Shown here: one piece after another, positions 53,210 through 60,546 of the stretch
How the letters are laid out: the number at the start of each line of letters is the position of its first letter
Position numbering within the stretch: position 1 is the first letter of the stretch
DNA from: Sediminibacillus dalangtanensis
GTDB taxonomy: Bacteria > Bacillota > Bacilli > Bacillales > Amphibacillaceae
Length of the DNA: 64,000 nucleotides
Assembly (NCBI RefSeq): GCF_017792025.1
Contig: NZ_CP046956.1
Location: 3,720,001 to 3,784,000 of the forward strand
Direction: 5' to 3'
The notes under the pieces: model-generated
Databases searched by the model: none
What the model was told of the DNA's origin: nothing
Seen by the model: only the letters and a program-made list of their open reading frames with translations
Position numbers and translations under genes: made by a program

Positions 53210-53425
53210 ATGGCTTTTTTGAGAGAAGCGGTCGACAAGCAGAAGCAGGCAGTGATCCAACAGTTGATAGTTGAAGGGGTTATCAGTATCGACGACCGGG
53301 ATATCTATCAAAAAACAATCAGTGAACTGGCGGATGAGTATGCGGACGTTGCAGCTGTTTCCCAAATAACCCGAAAAGCCTCAGAGAAAAATACTATGCG
53401 AAAAGGAGTATCGGCCCATGATTAA
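53210..53425 (+). CDS. Small FbpA-like (Fur-regulated basic protein) protein
   Basis: This 71-residue helical protein has LREAVDKQKQAVIQQLIVEGVISIDDRDIYQKTISELADEYADV. It fits the Fur_reg_FbpA family pattern (a helix, a Gly turn with Asp-Arg, then Tyr-x-x-Thr-x-x-Glu-Leu). Family members are thought to act with iron-sparing small RNA in B. subtilis. GAAGGAG precedes the ATG. No clear Fur box was found upstream, so iron control is only inferred. It overlaps the next small gene by eight bases. Confidence 0.65.
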   Translation: MAFLREAVDKQKQAVIQQLIVEGVISIDDRDIYQKTISELADEYADVAAVSQITRKASEKNTMRKGVSAHD

Positions 53426-53555
53426 TCAGGAGGCAGTGGACTTGGCAAAAAAAATCGTCGAACTTGACTTGAAAAGAGATGAAACATGGGAGAACCTGGC
53501 TGCGCTTGCCGGAGATAAGGCACATGAATTATTGCGCAGAGTCCAAAACAGCTAA
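53418..53555 (+). CDS. Small 45-residue acidic/helical protein coupled to the FbpA-like gene
   Basis: It encodes MINQEAVDLAKKIVELDLKR, then DETWENLAALAGDKAHELLRRVQ. AAAAGGAG lies nine bases before the ATG, and the start overlaps the previous stop, so it is a genuine coupled gene. The sequence looks like a single amphipathic helix pair. I do not recognise a family. A repeat element with a terminator hairpin follows within 10-100 bases. Confidence 0.6.
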   Translation: MINQEAVDLAKKIVELDLKRDETWENLAALAGDKAHELLRRVQNS

Positions 53556-53562
53556 TAGTGAA

Positions 53563-53810
53563 AGTAGCCTGGACAAAAGCAAAGTGACCAAAGCAAAAAC
53601 CGAACGATCATTCGAACCCTCCAGACATTCGAACTCGTTCGGTTTTTCTTTTTTGTCATTGGCTGTAACAATAAGCAAACCTTCCGTAGAGGAAATCCAC
53701 GGAGACTTCTACGGGAAGGAAGACCTCGGTGAGAGCCCACAGAGCACAAGCTCGTAGATGCTCACCAGCCGCCCGTTAAAGGCGAAGTGTATTTTCGTAG
53801 CGAAGTAGGA
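53563..53810. repeat. Adjacent GGGACAAAAGC and CTTTCCGCGGG-type modules (copy 6)
   Basis: GCCTGGACAAAAGCAAAGTG and an AAAACCGAACGA...TCGTTCGGTTTT hairpin (53597-53648) are followed at 53684-53805 by a type B module. That module carries CACGGAGACTTCTACGGGAA, CTCGGTGAGAGCCCACAGAG and GCTCACCAGCCGCCCG. The hairpin probably terminates the small-gene pair. Confidence 0.75.
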
Positions 53811-53824
53811 ATATTATCTGACTT

Positions 53825-55030
53825 TCATATCTGCCGTTGTAACAACCTGTGGGTTACAGCGGTGAGTAATGCGACACCATGCGGCAGCACCTCTTCATTC
53901 AACGTAAAGTGGGGACTGTGAAGCGGAAAGTTTTCCTTGTCCTTCCATCCGCATCCCAAGAACACCATTGCACCAGGCAGCTTTCTCGCAATATGGCTGA
54001 AATCTTCCCCTCCCATGCCATAAGGGGCTTCATAAATTTTTTGATCAGGAAAAAGGGTTCGAAAAGTTTCCTTCCATAATTCCACCAGCTTCCCATCATT
54101 GCACAAAGCAGGTTCTCCATTTTCGATATAGAGCTGATGGCGCCCCCCAAATAGCCGTGCAGTGGCGGCTACAGCTTCCAACTCCTCGATTAGCTGGCGT
54201 CTTACCTTCTCTGTGTACGCCCTGACTGTCCCTTTGATCGTCACCTGATCGGGAATAACATTAAAAGCCGCCCCTCCATTGATACTCCCTACACTTAACG
54301 CAGCAACGTCCAGCGGATCTACCCTTCTGCTGATCATGCCGTAAAGCCCTTGCAAAGTGTGAGCAGCACTCCATACCGGATCGATTGTCTGGTGAGGATA
54401 GCCGGCATGGCCGCCTTCTCCTTTTATCGTCAGTTCAAAGTTATCGATACTGGCCATGCTCGGTCCGGCATTCACCTGCAAGTCTCCTGATTGCTGCCAA
54501 GGGCACATATGCAACGCAAGGGCAGCCTCCACATCATCCAGTACACCAGCCTCCAAAAAATAAGGAGCCCCGGTCCGGCCATGAACATCGGTATCTTCTT
54601 CTGCAGGCTGGAATAAAAATTTTATCGTCCCGCATGGCAGTGAACCGGCCTGAAAATCCTCAGCCAGCAGTTCGGCAGCGCCCAACAAGATCGCCGTATG
54701 GGCGTCATGGCCGCACGCATGCATCACGCCATCTTGAGTCGAAGCGAAGGAAAGTCCGGTTGATTCCTGAATCGGCAAAGCGTCCATGTCAGCACGTAAA
54801 GCGATGACCGGACCGTCGCCATTCTTCAATACAGCTACAATCCCGTGACCGGCAATTCCCTTTTGAATCTTGATTCCTTGCAGATTTTCCAGACGAGCAG
54901 CCACAAATGCACTCGTCTTTTCTTCCTGAAAGCTGAGTTCAGGAAATTGGTGAAGGTAACGGCGCCAGTCGATGAGATCCTGCTTTATGGCTTCCGCTCG
55001 TTCTTTAAGTTTCTCCTCATAATCAGGCAA
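53825..55030 (-). CDS. M20D family metal-dependent amidohydrolase/deacylase
   Basis: This 401-residue enzyme has the zinc/manganese site Cys-His motif MHACGHDAHTAILLGAA, FLFQPAEED, LHMCPW, and the dimerisation domain TIKGEGGHAGYPHQTIDPVWSAA. The terminal metal-proximal His is in FPLHSPHF. The family includes N-acyl-amino-acid and indole-acetyl-amino-acid hydrolases and N-acetyldiaminopimelate deacetylase. The TTG at 55030 has GAGAGGTGG seven bases upstream; an upstream TTG overlapping the previous stop has none. It is the last gene of a three-gene set with a DoeA-like hydrolase. It could perform the deacetylation step that DoeB does elsewhere; that is inference. Confidence 0.87.
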   Translation of the reverse strand: MPDYEEKLKERAEAIKQDLIDWRRYLHQFPELSFQEEKTSAFVAARLENLQGIKIQKGIAGHGIVAVLKNGDGPVIALRADMDALPIQESTGLSFASTQDGVMHACGHDAHTAILLGAAELLAEDFQAGSLPCGTIKFLFQPAEEDTDVHGRTGAPYFLEAGVLDDVEAALALHMCPWQQSGDLQVNAGPSMASIDNFELTIKGEGGHAGYPHQTIDPVWSAAHTLQGLYGMISRRVDPLDVAALSVGSINGGAAFNVIPDQVTIKGTVRAYTEKVRRQLIEELEAVAATARLFGGRHQLYIENGEPALCNDGKLVELWKETFRTLFPDQKIYEAPYGMGGEDFSHIARKLPGAMVFLGCGWKDKENFPLHSPHFTLNEEVLPHGVALLTAVTHRLLQRQI

Positions 55031-55047
55031 TCCTGCCCACCTCTCCC

Positions 55048-56247
55048 TCAACTGTTCACCAATATCTCTTCGGGTAAAGAACGGAAAGCTTGCTCTAAGT
55101 CTTCCAATAAATCTTCTATATCCTCAATCCCGGCAGAATAGCGGATCAATCCTTCCGGAATCCCCATGGCCGCCCGTTCTTCCGGGGTGCACTCAACGTG
55201 GCTGGTCGTTCGGGAAGGACCTACAATCGTTTCCACTGAGCCCAGATTGGCCGCCCGATTGGCATACTTCAATTTTGGCAGTAAGTGCCGTACGGTTTCT
55301 ACGCCGCCTTTTACGGCGAAACTAAGCATTCCCCCATATCGCTCCATCTGCCGTGAAGCAACCTCGTGTCCCGGATGGTCATCGAGACCAGGATAGTAAA
55401 CAGACTCGACGATCTCTTTTGTTTGCAGATACTTGGCGACAGCCATGGCATTTTCACACTGCCGGTCGACACGCAGTTTTAACGTTTTCATCCCACGAAG
55501 CAGCAGGTAGGCTGCCATCGGGTCGAGCGTTGCTCCGTTGATTTCCCGGTAGTGGTACACTTGCTCGACAAGTTCTTTGCTGCCGCAGAGTGCACCACCG
55601 AGTGCATCGGCATGACCACCGAGAAATTTTGTCGCACTGTGGATGACCAAATCAGCTCCAAGCTCCAGCGGCTGCTGGTTGATCGGCGTGGCGAACGTAT
55701 TATCAACGATGACCAGCGCTCCGGCGCGCTTTCCCGCCGCTGCCATTCTTTCAATATCGGTTATTTTCACCGTCGGATTGGTCGGCGTTTCCAAATAAAG
55801 TACCTTGCAGCCTTTCGCTATTTCCTTTTCAATGGCTTCGTGGTCTCCCGTTTCACAAAGGGTTACCTCTACTTGCTGGCGGGGAAGGAATTCGGTGAAA
55901 ATTTTATTGGTGCCACCATACGTATCTTTGATAGAGACGACTCTGTCACCGGGGCTGAGAAAGGTTCCCAGCGTATTGCTGATTGCTGCCATGCCGGTAG
56001 AGAAACTAGTGGCAGCCTCAGCATTTTCCAAACACCGTATTTTTTCCTCGAAGGCCTGGACGGTCGGATTCGTGTTCCTGCCGTAAATATGTCCCGGCTT
56101 GTTGCCAACCGCCACCTCGTACCATTCATCCATATCATCGTAACCAAATGATACACTATGAACGACAGGTACTTGCGTTGCACCGAAGGCAAGCGAATCC
56201 TTTTCCCCTGCCCAGATTGCCTGCGTCCCTTTTCTGATTTCTGTCAT
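55048..56247 (-). CDS. Cys/Met metabolism PLP enzyme (cystathionine gamma-synthase/lyase-like)
   Basis: This 399-residue fold-type I PLP enzyme has YGRNTNPTVQAFEEKIRCLENAEAATSFSTGMAAISNTLGTFL, KVLYLETPTNPTVKITD, LVIVDNTFATPINQQPLELGADLVIHSATKFLGGHADALGG (PLP Lys in SATKFLGGH), and RYSAGIEDIEDLLEDLEQAF. General chemistry is gamma- (or beta-) elimination or replacement on amino acids with gamma substituents. N-terminal VPVVHSVSFGYDDMDEWYEVAVGN differs from classical MetB/MetC. Its place between a DoeA-like ectoine hydrolase and a deacylase suggests a substrate other than cystathionine. It is 29 bases after doeA and 17 before the M20 gene. Confidence 0.85.
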   Translation of the reverse strand: MTEIRKGTQAIWAGEKDSLAFGATQVPVVHSVSFGYDDMDEWYEVAVGNKPGHIYGRNTNPTVQAFEEKIRCLENAEAATSFSTGMAAISNTLGTFLSPGDRVVSIKDTYGGTNKIFTEFLPRQQVEVTLCETGDHEAIEKEIAKGCKVLYLETPTNPTVKITDIERMAAAGKRAGALVIVDNTFATPINQQPLELGADLVIHSATKFLGGHADALGGALCGSKELVEQVYHYREINGATLDPMAAYLLLRGMKTLKLRVDRQCENAMAVAKYLQTKEIVESVYYPGLDDHPGHEVASRQMERYGGMLSFAVKGGVETVRHLLPKLKYANRAANLGSVETIVGPSRTTSHVECTPEERAAMGIPEGLIRYSAGIEDIEDLLEDLEQAFRSLPEEILVNS

Positions 56248-56276
56248 CACGACTCCTCCTCTTTTGATTTAACGTT

Positions 56277-57485
56277 CTAACTGATTTTTCCATCTGAAGG
56301 ATTGAGAAATGCGGAATCCCGGATGATCACTTCCCGAGGATAGTGGGTAAATGTCTCACAGCCGGTTTCGGTGACTCGGATCGTTTCACTTATTTCAATC
56401 CCATAATGCTTTAACCATAGAGCAGGTATCAGATGAAACGTCATATTAGGCTGTAAAACCGTCTTATCACCACTGCGAAGACTCGCAGTGTGCTCGCCCC
56501 AGTCTGGCGGGTAGTTCAATCCGACCGAATAACCGAGCCTTGCTTCTTTCATGATGCCATGCCGCTGAATCGATTGTTTCCAAGTATCGTTTACTTCTTC
56601 GCACGTCATGCCCGGAGCTATTTTTTGCAAAACTTCATTCAATCCTTCAGTCACATAGGATGCGGTGGTCAGGATTTGTTCGTCTGGCTTGCCGATAGAT
56701 ACCGTCCGGGCTAACGGAACGTGATACCGTTTGTAGCATCCGGCTATTTCCATGCTTACGGTTTCACCTTCTTGAAAAGAATCGTCTGACCAGGTCAGAT
56801 GAGGGACAACCGTATTCTCACCTGTCGGAAGAAATGGCACGATTGCCGGATAATCACCGCCATATTGCTCGGTCCCGGATAACATATGGTAGTAGAGTTC
56901 GGCAGCGGTGTCGCACTGTCTGCCCCCGGGTTTGACAGTTGCGATTCCTTTGGTCATCGCCTGTTCGGCAATTTTTCCCGCCCGTCTCATATATTCGATT
57001 TCTACATCGGATTTAATTAACCGGACGTGGTTGACCAATAAATCTGCATCTTGAAAGACTGCATCCGGTAAATGTTTGACCAGCTGGGAAAACGCCTTGG
57101 CCGTGAAGTAATAGTTATCCATTTCCACGCCGATGCGACGGTTTCCCTGCCCGATTTGTTTCAATATATCCGCAATGAAGGCCATAGGATGATGTGTAGG
57201 GGAATGAACGTAATAATCCGGGTAATCAATGACATTTTCATCATATAGCCATGTCCCTGATTTGGCTCCGGCTGCATCCATATGTCTTCCGACCCATAAC
57301 GGCTGGGGCTGGTCCAAAATGATCACAAGCATTTGGTGAACGTAAAATGACCAAGCATCGTAACCAGATAAGTAATTCATATTTGCCGGATCGGTGATGA
57401 GCAGTACCTCGATACCTTGCGCTTCCATTTGCTGCTTCGTCTCCGTCAATCGGTTCTGGTACTCCAAAATATCAAAGGGAAGCAA
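56277..57485 (-). CDS. doeA: DoeA/EutD-like ectoine hydrolase (M24 creatinase/prolidase fold)
   Basis: This 402-residue protein has the M24 pita-bread fold with strong ectoine-hydrolase features: ITDPANMNYLSGYDAWSFYVHQ, WVGRHMDAAGAKSGTWLYDENVIDYPDYYVHSP, RIGVEMDNYYFTAKAFSQL, GGDYPAIVPFLPTGENTVVPHLTWSDD, and RLGYSVGLNYPPDWGEHTASLRSGD. DoeA opens the tetrahydropyrimidine ring of ectoine to N-acetyl-2,4-diaminobutyrate. The usual five metal ligands of aminopeptidase P are not conserved, as in other DoeA proteins. The start is TTG with GGAGGGG five bases upstream. It heads an operon with a PLP enzyme and an M20 deacylase, under an upstream PucR-type gene. Confidence 0.85.
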   Translation of the reverse strand: MLPFDILEYQNRLTETKQQMEAQGIEVLLITDPANMNYLSGYDAWSFYVHQMLVIILDQPQPLWVGRHMDAAGAKSGTWLYDENVIDYPDYYVHSPTHHPMAFIADILKQIGQGNRRIGVEMDNYYFTAKAFSQLVKHLPDAVFQDADLLVNHVRLIKSDVEIEYMRRAGKIAEQAMTKGIATVKPGGRQCDTAAELYYHMLSGTEQYGGDYPAIVPFLPTGENTVVPHLTWSDDSFQEGETVSMEIAGCYKRYHVPLARTVSIGKPDEQILTTASYVTEGLNEVLQKIAPGMTCEEVNDTWKQSIQRHGIMKEARLGYSVGLNYPPDWGEHTASLRSGDKTVLQPNMTFHLIPALWLKHYGIEISETIRVTETGCETFTHYPREVIIRDSAFLNPSDGKIS

Positions 57486-57654
57486 TTCTACCCCTCCTTC
57501 GGATGTTTATTTTTCTTACTATTATGATAATTCAAAAGAGAGGTCGTTTGCGATATGCAGGATGTATGATGTTGAGAAGCACGTTATTATACAACATTTC
57601 AAGGAAGAGTGCGGGTCTTTAAAATCTGCCATAAGACTGGACCGGGAATCCCTA

Positions 57655-57850
57655 TGAAGTGCTTTTTCCTCGCTTCTTCGGCTCCTTTTGTTCTTCATCA
57701 CTGCGATGAAGTGCGTTTCCCTCCTTTCTCCGGCTCCTTTTGATTTTCATCACTCCGATGAAGTGCTTTTTCTTCGGCTCCTTTTGTTCTTCATCACCAC
57801 GATGAAGTGCGTTTCCCTCCTTTCTCTGGCTTCTTTTGATCTTCATCACT
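57655..57850. repeat. Tandem repeat of about 52/44 bases with internal palindromes
   Basis: Nearly four units start TGAAGTGC at 57655, 57707, 57759 and 57803. Three unit junctions carry CTTCATC/GATGAAG or TTTCATC/GATGAAG arms. Unit bodies alternate between CTTTTTCCTCGCTTCTTCGG-like and GTTTCCCTCCTTTCTC-like text. The minus strand is open for about 65 codons, reading a repetitive RKEGNALHR-DEEQKEPKK-like peptide. Similar short repetitive peptides are predicted in other Bacillus genomes, but I judge this as DNA repeat rather than a gene. The rest of the 445-base space between the pucR-like gene and doeA shows no gene. Confidence 0.8.
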
Positions 57851-57906
57851 CCGCGGCTGCGCTGATGCTTAAAAAGTACTCTTTTTTATCCACATAAAAC
57901 AAAAAA

Positions 57907-57923
57907 CCTTCCATTCCGGAAGG
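57907..57923 (-). terminator. Terminator of the PucR-type gene
   Basis: CCTTCC and GGAAGG with a 5-base loop are followed by T6 on the minus strand, eight bases after the stop codon. It should uncouple the regulator from doeA. Confidence 0.8.
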
Positions 57924-57930
57924 CAGCACG

Positions 57931-59598
57931 TCACTCTATTTTTTGCATCATCCAAAGCCGTACACTGAGTTCCAACAAAAACAAATCATCCGGATCGACA
58001 AGGGATAGCTGTGTCAAAGACTCGATCGTACGCAGTCGGTGCAGCAAGGATTGTCTGTGTAAGTTCAAGGAACGGGCGGTCTGACTGACATTGCCCTTAT
58101 GTTGGTTGTAAGCGAGAAAAGTCCGAATTAAATCGGTCTTTCTTTTTTTATCATATGCGATTAACGGAGAGACAGTCTGACTGACTATTTGTACGATCGC
58201 CTCATCGCTTGCGAAATTCATTAACAAACGGTTGATTCTCGTATCTTCGAAAAAAGTCCTGCCACCTGCTCCGTGTTGCTTTCTACCGATTTCAAGCGCC
58301 GTTTTTGCCTCCTGGTAGCTCTCCTTAAAGCAATCAATCCCACCTTCATGTTTACCTGCTCCCCAGGAAATTTCGAGGATTGGCAAAAAAGCATACAATC
58401 GTCTTTCAACAATGTCGAGAAATTGGTTAGCCGCTTTGTAATACAGCTTTTCGCTGTCCTCTAGGAAAATAATCACTTCCCCATCCTCAAACGTGGCCAT
58501 CGTTCTTCTGTTTAATACAGCACCCGCATTGGTGATTTCTTTTTGTAGGTTGAAGTTGAGGCTTTGCAGCGAGGAGTTGGCCGGATTGTCATTGCGGAAA
58601 TCGACCTGATTTTTATAGGAGATTTTCCCAACCAGGCAAGTGTACGGAAGGGATAAGTCGTATCCAAGCAGACCCGCTTTTGCAGTCTGAGTCCCTGTTG
58701 GTTGATTGCTTTTGACCAAGTCCAGCACATAGGTATCTTTTAAACGGATCTCCGCCATTTCCACAGCATTTTCTTTGGCAAAATGCAGGGCAAAAGCAGT
58801 CAATGCATGCTCCAGGACATTCATCATGAACCAGGTCAACGGCTGGCCGATTTCAGGCTGGAATAAAAGATACCCTTGAATTTTATGGTTATTTTGAATG
58901 GGAAGCCGGTAACAGGGACGTTTCTGAAGAAACCCAGGCTCCATATGGTGGTATAGAGGATGGTCATCAACGATACCGATTGATGCAGGAAAATGGCTAT
59001 TCTGATTGGAAGCACTGCTCTCAAACAAGGCAGCCTCCGCCTCCTCGAAACAGGAGTGACAGCGAATATCGCCAGCCTCATTTTGGACTGCAACCGGCAT
59101 TTGAATGTGCTGATAAACAACATCCGTGATATCGGTCAGCCCTTTGTCGTGCAGGACACTACTGATCAGCTGCTTACGAACTTCTTCCGCCTGGTTTCTT
59201 TGTTCTTGTTTCTCTTTGTTGATTTCCTGCAATACACTTTGCAGTACATCTCCAAAGCGAACCTCCCACGGCATTTCCACAATAATAAATTGGTGTTGTG
59301 CAGCAAGGGAAATGATCCTGTCTGGAATATTGAACACATAACGGCCAGTAGCAATTCCTAATAGAGAAGCGCCGGATTTGATTATGTCGAGCACAAATTG
59401 TTCGAGCTTTTCTGGATGTTCTTCACACCCCATGCCCGTGCTTAAGACAAATTCATTTTTACGGACAAAATTTTCTACCGGCCCTTCGATCACCGAGACC
59501 CATTCGACTTGCTTCCCATCAAGCAACCCTTTCCCTGTTTTTACTGCCGAGGTTTCCAACACTGGCAATTGGATAATGTCATTCGCCGTCAATCCCAT
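57931..59598 (-). CDS. PucR-family transcriptional regulator of the putative ectoine cluster
   Basis: This 555-residue protein has an N-terminal PucR sensor domain (LTANDIIQLPVLETSAVKTGKGLLDGKQVEWVSVIEGPVENFVRKNEFVLSTG, residues about 1-130). A variable GAF-like middle follows, and a C-terminal PucR HTH (RTFLAYNQHKGNVSQTARSLNLHRQSLLHRLRTIESLTQLSL). PucR proteins activate catabolic genes, classically purines, in response to a ligand or nitrogen state. The ATG at 59598 is preceded by GGCGGGG-type sequence. It is upstream of doeA on the same strand with its own terminator. tnrA next door supports a nitrogen theme. Role as activator of doeA and its partners is inferred from position. Confidence 0.85.
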   Translation of the reverse strand: MGLTANDIIQLPVLETSAVKTGKGLLDGKQVEWVSVIEGPVENFVRKNEFVLSTGMGCEEHPEKLEQFVLDIIKSGASLLGIATGRYVFNIPDRIISLAAQHQFIIVEMPWEVRFGDVLQSVLQEINKEKQEQRNQAEEVRKQLISSVLHDKGLTDITDVVYQHIQMPVAVQNEAGDIRCHSCFEEAEAALFESSASNQNSHFPASIGIVDDHPLYHHMEPGFLQKRPCYRLPIQNNHKIQGYLLFQPEIGQPLTWFMMNVLEHALTAFALHFAKENAVEMAEIRLKDTYVLDLVKSNQPTGTQTAKAGLLGYDLSLPYTCLVGKISYKNQVDFRNDNPANSSLQSLNFNLQKEITNAGAVLNRRTMATFEDGEVIIFLEDSEKLYYKAANQFLDIVERRLYAFLPILEISWGAGKHEGGIDCFKESYQEAKTALEIGRKQHGAGGRTFFEDTRINRLLMNFASDEAIVQIVSQTVSPLIAYDKKRKTDLIRTFLAYNQHKGNVSQTARSLNLHRQSLLHRLRTIESLTQLSLVDPDDLFLLELSVRLWMMQKIE

Positions 59599-59697
59599 CG
59601 AATCACCCCGCCTTAAAGAATCAATTAACAAAAGTTTATTTTTATAATATTCTGTTAATAACGATTCTATTATGCCGGTTTGATTCTGGCAATTCCC

Positions 59698-60027
59698 TCA
59701 GCTATCTTTTTGGACGCCAAAACGGGCATTGATTTGACCGCGCATCAGTTCTTTACGGATTTTTTTGTCCTCTTCCTTCCGTTTTTCCTTTAACATCTCC
59801 TGTCTGATTTCAAAGGTTTGGACGCCTTCTTCCCGCTTGTTTGCAATATCGATCAATTGCTCCACATCAGCAAATGAATACTTACGATTTCCCCTATGGG
59901 AGCGTTCTGGAAATATCAGCTTACGTTCTTCATAATAGCGAATCTGCCTTTCAGACAAACCGGTCAATTCGCTGACAACGCCTATGGTGATTACTTTTCT
60001 TTCCTTGTAAGATGTATCCTGTTCCAT
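59698..60027 (-). CDS. tnrA: Global nitrogen regulator TnrA
   Basis: This 109-residue MerR-family protein reads KVITIGVVSELTGLSERQIRYYEERKLIFPERSHRGNRKYSFADVEQLIDIANKREEGVQT. It is nearly colinear with B. subtilis TnrA, with a short C-terminal helix (KIRKELMRGQINARFG) that in TnrA binds feedback-inhibited glutamine synthetase. GlnR would have a longer and different tail and would sit before glnA, so TnrA is preferred. A perfect consensus TnrA box lies 79 bases upstream. Confidence 0.93.
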   Translation of the reverse strand: MEQDTSYKERKVITIGVVSELTGLSERQIRYYEERKLIFPERSHRGNRKYSFADVEQLIDIANKREEGVQTFEIRQEMLKEKRKEEDKKIRKELMRGQINARFGVQKDS

Positions 60028-60105
60028 TTACTCACCGCCGCTAATTAGATTCGTCAACATCTTATTCCTGATTATACATGGGTAGCAAAATCATTCCTAT
60101 GTTTA

Positions 60106-60122
60106 TGTAAGATAATCTGACA
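60106..60122. promoter_or_regulatory. TnrA/GlnR box upstream of tnrA
   Basis: TGTAAGATAATCTGACA matches TGTNANAWWWTMTNACA at every specified position. tnrA is known to be autoactivated in B. subtilis; the same is inferred here. Confidence 0.85.
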
Positions 60123-60240
60123 AAAGAAAACAGATATGTGAGTAATCTTAACATGAGAGCGGGCATGTTTTTCCTGGGTTAGGACATACTTTAGTTGGAA
60201 AACTGTCTTTCATTCTGTTGTTTAATAAATTTGATGCCAA

Positions 60241-60276
60241 AAAACTCGGACCTTTTGCAAGAAGAGGACCGAGTTT
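60241..60276 (-). terminator. Terminator of the 22-codon peptide unit
   Basis: AAAACTCGGACC and GGACCGAGTTTT arms (one mismatch) flank a 13-base loop, followed by T6 on the minus strand. Confidence 0.85.
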
Positions 60277-60308
60277 TTAGCAGTTCATATAAACGTATAG
60301 GTGATTTT

Positions 60309-60377
60309 CTATTTCATTAAAAACCATCTCATTAAAAGGAAAACAGCTAAGGCCACCCACATAATCGTTTGTTTCAT
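60309..60377 (-). CDS. 22-residue single-span membrane peptide
   Basis: The minus strand encodes MKQTIMWVALAVFLLMRWFL followed by Met-Lys and a stop: Lys-flanked, one hydrophobic helix. AGAGAGG lies seven bases before the ATG and a strong terminator lies 33 bases past the stop, so a small transcript unit is plausible. The composition resembles small membrane peptides such as type I toxins or sporulation/regulatory peptides. There is no antisense RNA or partner that I can identify. The rest of the 519-base space between tnrA and the ABC transporter contains only the tnrA control region. Confidence 0.5.
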   Translation of the reverse strand: MKQTIMWVALAVFLLMRWFLMK

Positions 60378-60546
60378 GGTATAGCCTCTCTATATCTAAA
60401 GTTTTCCACCCATAGAACCTTTATTTTAACAAGCAGCATAATTCGAAGGTTATATTAAAAATTAAAGAAGGACAGCCAGACGACCATCAAATTTCCCACT
60501 GCAAAACAGATATACCCAGAATTTCCCTAGTTTTCCATTAATCTAG

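Noticed and set aside
57652..57849. 65-codon repetitive peptide on the minus strand as a real gene
   Set aside because: The frame is simply the translation of a tandem DNA repeat with palindromic junctions; no convincing start region separate from the repeat.
57655..57850. CRISPR array
   Set aside because: Units are contiguous with unequal lengths (52, 52, 44), there are no unique spacers, and no cas genes are nearby.
59698..60027. GlnR instead of TnrA
   Set aside because: The short C-terminal tail, the N-terminal SYKERKVITIGVVSELTGLS pattern and absence of glnA next door favour TnrA.
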